32,754 nt of DNA from Dehalococcoidia bacterium (GTDB lineage Bacteria > Chloroflexota > Dehalococcoidia > UBA2979). The notes beneath the pieces are model-generated. The model made no database searches, had not been told where the DNA came from, and saw only the letters and a list, made by a program, of their open reading frames with translations. The stretch is taken from the NCBI GenBank assembly GCA_004296805.1, contig SCVR01000202.1, forward strand, positions 1-32,754. The letters run 5' to 3'. Position numbers and translations under genes: made by a program. This document shows positions 28,659-32,754 of the stretch, piece after piece (the stretch's first letter is position 1; each line of letters starts with the position of its first letter).

Positions 28659-30143
28659 CTAGAAGCCGTCGAAGCCGCCACGGCCGCGCCCACTACCACC
28701 GCCACCGCCGCCGCCGCCGAAGCCACCGGGCTCGGGGCGCAGCAGGAGGTCCTCGAACTTCGCGGTGCGGGCGACCCAGCGCGTGGTGATGGTGCCGGTG
28801 GGGCCGTTGCGGTGCTTGGCAACGATGATCTGTGCGAGGCCGGTGGGGTGCGCGCCGCCGGGCTCGCCGGGGTGCTGCGCCTGCCAATCTTCGGGCTTCA
28901 CGTACTGGTCCTCGCGGTAGATGAACATCACCACGTCGGCGTCCTGCTCGATCGAGCCGGACTCACGGAGGTCGGAGAGCATCGGGATGTGCGGGGTACG
29001 GGTTTCGACGGCACGCGACAGCTGCGCGGCGGCGACCACGGGCACGTTCAGTTCGCGTGCCATCTCCTTCAGCGCCCGCGTGATCTGGGAGACCTCGTTG
29101 GCACGCGTGTCGGCGCGGCCGCCGTGGAGCAACTGCAGGTAGTCGATCAGTACGAGGTCGAGCCCGTGCTCTGCCTGCAGCCGACGCGCCTTCGCGCGGA
29201 TCTCAGGCACTGTGAGCACCGCCGAGTCATCGATGTAGATCCCCGCCGTCGCGAGGCGGCCGTGGGCGCGCATCACCTGCTGCTCTTCCGCCTCGGTGTG
29301 GCGGCCGAGGCGCAGGCGCGCCATTTCCACATCGGACTCCGAGGAGAGCAGGCGCATCGCGAGTTGCTCGCCGCTCATCTCGAGCGAGTAGACGGCGACG
29401 GTGCCGTGCTGGCCGATCGCGCAGTTCCGCCCGAAGTTCATCAGCAGCGACGACTTCCCGATGCCGGGGCGCGCCGCGAGGATCACGAGGTCGCCGCGCT
29501 TGTAGCCGCCGGACAATTGCTCGTCCAGGTCCATGAACCCGGTACGGATCGCACCCGAGAGTTCGCCGTCCTCTTCCTCGCTGGGCGACTCGAGGAATTC
29601 GTCGAGGAGGTCACGGAGGCGCTTGAAGTCGCCAGCGGCCTCGGCGGTGCGGAGGTTGAGCAGCGTGGTCTCGGCGTGGCTGAGTACGCGCTGCACATCC
29701 GGCCCGCCCTCGTAGGCCATCTGGGCGATCTGGCCGGCCGCCTGGATGAGGCGGCGGTACAGCGCGTCCCGCGCCACGATCCGCGCGTGGGCCTCGACAC
29801 CGACGGCGGTGAAGTACTTCCCCGCGATCTCCGCGAGGTACTGCTCGCCGCCCGACGCATCGAGGCGGCCGTTGCGGTCGAGTTCGTGCGCGACCGTGGG
29901 GAGGGTGATCGGCTCGTTGCGTTCGGCGAGCGCCAGGCAGGCCTCGTAGACCCAGCCGTTCTGCTCGCGGAAGAAGTCTTCGGGTTGGACGATCGGGAGG
30001 ACGCGCGGGTAGGAGTCGTCGTCCAGGAGCAGCGCGGCGATCACGGCCTCTTCGGCGGCGATGTCATGCGGGGGCAGGCCCGTAGGGGCTGGCCGCGGAC
30101 GTTGATCCGGGCGGAGTGAGGCGGGGCGTCCATCGAGTACCAC
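28659..30143 (-). CDS. dnaB: Replicative DNA helicase DnaB
   Basis: 'LPPHDIAAEEAVIAALLLDDDSYPRVLPIVQPEDFF', Walker A 'LAARPGIGKSSLLMNFGRN', 'LVLIDYLQLLHG', 'LSDLRESGSIEQDADVVMFIYRED'. Confidence 0.98.
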   Translation of the reverse strand: MVLDGRPASLRPDQRPRPAPTGLPPHDIAAEEAVIAALLLDDDSYPRVLPIVQPEDFFREQNGWVYEACLALAERNEPITLPTVAHELDRNGRLDASGGEQYLAEIAGKYFTAVGVEAHARIVARDALYRRLIQAAGQIAQMAYEGGPDVQRVLSHAETTLLNLRTAEAAGDFKRLRDLLDEFLESPSEEEDGELSGAIRTGFMDLDEQLSGGYKRGDLVILAARPGIGKSSLLMNFGRNCAIGQHGTVAVYSLEMSGEQLAMRLLSSESDVEMARLRLGRHTEAEEQQVMRAHGRLATAGIYIDDSAVLTVPEIRAKARRLQAEHGLDLVLIDYLQLLHGGRADTRANEVSQITRALKEMARELNVPVVAAAQLSRAVETRTPHIPMLSDLRESGSIEQDADVVMFIYREDQYVKPEDWQAQHPGEPGGAHPTGLAQIIVAKHRNGPTGTITTRWVARTAKFEDLLLRPEPGGFGGGGGGGGSGRGRGGFDGF

Positions 30144-30184
30144 GCCAGGCCTCGGCTCAGTGGGGGAGTGCGGGTGAGACGGCG

Positions 30185-30205
30185 AGGGCCCGACGAGCGG
30201 GCCCT
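30185..30205. repeat. Intercistronic hairpin between rplI and dnaB
   Basis: AGGGCCCG-ACGAG-CGGGCCCT, perfect 8-bp stem; no T-tract on the minus strand. Confidence 0.5.
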
Positions 30206-30233
30206 ATCCAGTCTTCCGCGGCGCGTAGGCGCG

Positions 30234-30836
30234 CTAAGCGGAAGGAGTGCCCGGCTCCGACTCGTCATCGGTGGCTTCGTCCTCGGTGGCTTGCGCCATC
30301 GAGACGGCAAAGGCCTGCGTCGGGACGGGTGCTTCTTCCATTGCTGGCTTCAGCATCTCCGCAACGGCCGCGTCCACGCCTTCCGGCGCGTCCACGTCCA
30401 CCACGACCACCTGCACATCCGGCACGACGCTACGCGACAGCCGGACGGGCACGGTGTAGACCCCCACCTTCCGAATCACCTCAGGCAGCAGGATGCGACG
30501 CCTGTCCAGTTCTTCGCCCAGAATCTCCCCAGCCTTCTGGGCGATGTCAACGTTTGTGACAGAACCGTACAGACGTCCCTGCTCACCGACGCGTACAGCC
30601 ATGACGAGCGGTTTGCCCTCGAGCTTGCCGACAAGCTCGCGAGCCCGCTCATCCTGGGACCGCTGCCGACTCTCCTCGATCTCCCGCAGCCTTTCGGCAC
30701 GGGCGAGGACAGTCGGCGTTGCCGGTGCGGCAAGGCCGCGCGGCAAGAGGAAGTTTCGAGCGTATCCAGGGGCTACGGTTCGCACCTCGCCCATAGAACC
30801 CGAACCCTCAACAGTCTCCAGGAACACAACCTTCAC
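30234..30836 (-). CDS. rplI: 50S ribosomal protein L9
   Basis: 'MKVVFLETVEGSGSMGEVRTVAPGYARNFLLPRGLAAPAT', the canonical L9 N-terminal signature. Confidence 0.97.
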   Translation of the reverse strand: MKVVFLETVEGSGSMGEVRTVAPGYARNFLLPRGLAAPATPTVLARAERLREIEESRQRSQDERARELVGKLEGKPLVMAVRVGEQGRLYGSVTNVDIAQKAGEILGEELDRRRILLPEVIRKVGVYTVPVRLSRSVVPDVQVVVVDVDAPEGVDAAVAEMLKPAMEEAPVPTQAFAVSMAQATEDEATDDESEPGTPSA

Positions 30837-30925
30837 GTCGGATGACCCTCTCGGCGTGTCGGAGCCGGGACTGCCGTCATCATGGGGCAGCGCGACGGAC
30901 CCAACGGGTTACTTGTCAAAGCGGT

Positions 30926-30944
30926 ATCGAACAGCCTGTTCGAT
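30926..30944. promoter_or_regulatory. 19-bp perfect palindrome, putative operator
   Basis: ATCGAACAG-C-CTGTTCGAT in the divergent intergenic region, flanked by direct repeats ACGGGTTAC (30904-30912, 30950-30958). Confidence 0.45.
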
Positions 30945-31347
30945 GGGTGACGGGTTACAGGTGGATGTTTCCGCTTGCGCGTGGACAGCCGCTCATAACC
31001 CAGCCGCAGACTAATCAGACTATCCGACCCGACCCAGCAAGTGCCACCGGATCCGGCTCGCCGCCCTGCCGAGGACGGCAACTCCCGGCCAGACTAGAAC
31101 ATGCGTCCGCATCATGTCAAACGGATGTTCTGTCTGACTAACTGGGGTGTGTGCCTCGCGCTCTCACTCCCGGGGCTCAACCAGCACGCTTCGGGGCCGC
31201 AACGGAACCGCGAGATCGGGCGGAGGCATGTTGCAAGTCCTCAAGCGCTCCAACCGTAGTGTCACTGCCACAAACCAGAACGAAGTGAACAGGCGTGTCC
31301 GCACGTCGAGAGGATTGTGGCGTGAATACGACACTCCGAGGGACGCG

Positions 31348-32754
31348 ATGAAACGTCCTCTAGCATTGGTAATGGGCGCCCTGTGCGCGGCGATCATGAT
31401 GGGCACGGCTTCCGCCCAGACCGCGGGGGTAACCATCACCGTCCCGGCCGGGCCTGCCGGCACCATTCAGGCATTGGTGTTGCAGGCTCCGTGCGGCGCG
31501 GCTGGCACCGTCTCCCCGACGGCCACTACCACCCTGACGCTGCCTTCAACATGTGCGACGCCCGGTGCGGTCGTCACGTTTGCGAGTACCGGAGTGGCGC
31601 TGGCCTCGACGGTGATCGTCCCGCTGAGCGGCACGGGCACGCTCGTCATCGGTAGCCTCGAACCCGCGAACCCCGTCTCGATCGTGATCCCTGCGGTGCC
31701 GAGCGGCGCTGGCACGGTCAGCGCGATCGTCGGCGGCCGCACCTGTGCGACGGCGACGGTCTCGTCGACCGCCACCACCTCGATGTCACTCCCGGCGACG
31801 TGTGTGACTGCAGGCGCAACGATCTCATTCACGACTCCGGGCGGCGCCCTGGTCTCCACCTTGACGGTCCCCCTGACCGGTGGCGCCACGCTGACCTTGC
31901 CGTCGCTCGCGGCGGTGACCCCGGTCACCATCACCCTGCCCACGGGTAACGGCATACTGGCCGCGAACGTAAACGGGCAGGCCTGTGGCGCGACCACGCT
32001 TGGCGCGGCCGTCACGACCCTGACCTTACCCTCAACCTGCGCGACGGCGAACGGCTCGCTGACGTTCATCAACGCCGCCGGCCAGCAACTGGCCACGGTC
32101 CTTGCGATCCCGGCCAGCGGTGGCGCTGCGCTGAGCATCGCCAACCTCGATGTCGCGGTCGTCCGGGTGGTGCTGCCGAGTGCCCCCGCCGGTTCGATCT
32201 CGATCATGAGCGGCAACACGGTGTGTGGCACCGGGACGGTTTCGACCGCCACCACCACGACCGTGACGCTGTCATCATCCTGCAGCGTGCCAGGCCTCCC
32301 GCTCACATTCGTCGGCGGTAGCAACGTGTTGATCGCCTCGACCCTCACGGTACCGGGCACGATCACCACATCAAACGGCACCCTCGCCCTCGCGAGTCTG
32401 GCCGCCCTGAACCCGCTGAACGTGCAGGTGCCCGCGGGCACAGGCACGCTCAACATCTTCGTCGGTGGGAAGCAGTGCATGACCTCGGCTCTGGTCTCCA
32501 CGGGCACCACAGTCGTGACCCTGCCGGTGACCTGCGCCCTGGCGGGCCAGCTCATCACCTTCACCATCAACGGCACGCCTGTCGTGCCGACGCTGACGGT
32601 TCCGGCTTCGGGCACGGGCACGCTGGTGCTTGCCAGCCTGCAGTTGGTCGCCCCGACTCCCGCCAAGACGGGTAACGCCGGGATCGAGGGCAACGGCAGT
32701 GCCTCGGGCCTCATGCTCGCTGGCCTGCTGGCCGTCGCGCTGGGAGATCGGAAG
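31348..32754 (+). CDS. Secreted repetitive surface protein, five ~80-aa two-cysteine repeats plus C-terminal TG-type anchor; truncated at the window edge
   Basis: Manual translation stays open for 469 codons: signal peptide MKRPLALVMGALCAAIMMGTASA|QTAG, repeats with 'LPSTC'/'LPATC'-type motifs, then VAPTPAKTGNAGIEGNGSASGLMLAGLLAVALG. Missing from the ORF track because there is no stop in the window. Confidence 0.85.
   Translation, partial: MKRPLALVMGALCAAIMMGTASAQTAGVTITVPAGPAGTIQALVLQAPCGAAGTVSPTATTTLTLPSTCATPGAVVTFASTGVALASTVIVPLSGTGTLVIGSLEPANPVSIVIPAVPSGAGTVSAIVGGRTCATATVSSTATTSMSLPATCVTAGATISFTTPGGALVSTLTVPLTGGATLTLPSLAAVTPVTITLPTGNGILAANVNGQACGATTLGAAVTTLTLPSTCATANGSLTFINAAGQQLATVLAIPASGGAALSIANLDVAVVRVVLPSAPAGSISIMSGNTVCGTGTVSTATTTTVTLSSSCSVPGLPLTFVGGSNVLIASTLTVPGTITTSNGTLALASLAALNPLNVQVPAGTGTLNIFVGGKQCMTSALVSTGTTVVTLPVTCALAGQLITFTINGTPVVPTLTVPASGTGTLVLASLQLVAPTPAKTGNAGIEGNGSASGLMLAGLLAVALGDRK
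32745..32754 (+). other. Probable residual Illumina adapter at the contig end
   Basis: The terminal 10 nt AGATCGGAAG equal the first 10 nt of the TruSeq adapter AGATCGGAAGAGC. Confidence 0.8.

Noticed and set aside
27780-30119. 779-aa plus-strand ORF antisense to dnaB, the dnaD-like gene and the loader
   Set aside because: Long only because of GC-rich codon bias; no recognisable domain, and the opposite strand encodes three clear proteins.
30926-30944. Canonical SOS box
   Set aside because: Arms match TCGAAC/GTTCGA but spacing is 5 rather than 4; kept only as an unassigned palindrome.
31467-32714. 415-aa minus-strand ORF (MRPEALPLPSIPALPVLAGVGATN...)
   Set aside because: Antisense shadow of the forward repetitive protein; the forward frame has a start, signal peptide, repeats and C-terminal anchor, the minus frame has none.

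Overview
High-GC chromosomal window with dense housekeeping gene content. It looks Chloroflexota-like, but that is inferred from gene content and style only. I see no mobile elements, CRISPR arrays, rRNA or tRNA genes. Contents, left to right: VOC-family gene (partial), DinB-family, MmcQ/YjbR-like, valS, P-loop kinase, inositol monophosphatase family, SDR, a GxDDTD (TiaS-like) protein, zincin-like metallopeptidase, a lipoprotein, acyl-CoA dehydrogenase, DUF503, an scpB/AmaP-like pair, amidohydrolase, groES-groEL with a CIRCE element, DUF2851-like, a second acyl-CoA dehydrogenase, glyA, a nucleotidyltransferase-like protein, a PfkB-family kinase, comF, an MFS transporter, a MoaD-MoaE fusion, a tandem Nudix protein, a rplI-dnaB-dnaD-like-(double AAA+ loader) replication cluster, and a repetitive secreted protein running off the right edge. 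Strongest observations: (1) an unannotated 21-codon leader peptide with six GTA valine codons, followed by a hairpin and a terminator-like hairpin with a T-rich tail, just upstream of valS, suggesting ribosome-mediated attenuation; (2) a helicase-loader-like protein carrying two fused DnaC/DnaI-type AAA+ modules, next to a DnaD-domain gene and dnaB; (3) a secreted protein missed by the ORF track, made of five ~80-aa two-cysteine repeats plus a TG-type C-terminal tail; (4) the last 10 nt of the window exactly match the start of the Illumina TruSeq adapter (AGATCGGAAG), so the contig end is probably artefactual; (5) a recurring TANNNT-N6-8-ATG/GTG layout suggesting leaderless transcription.
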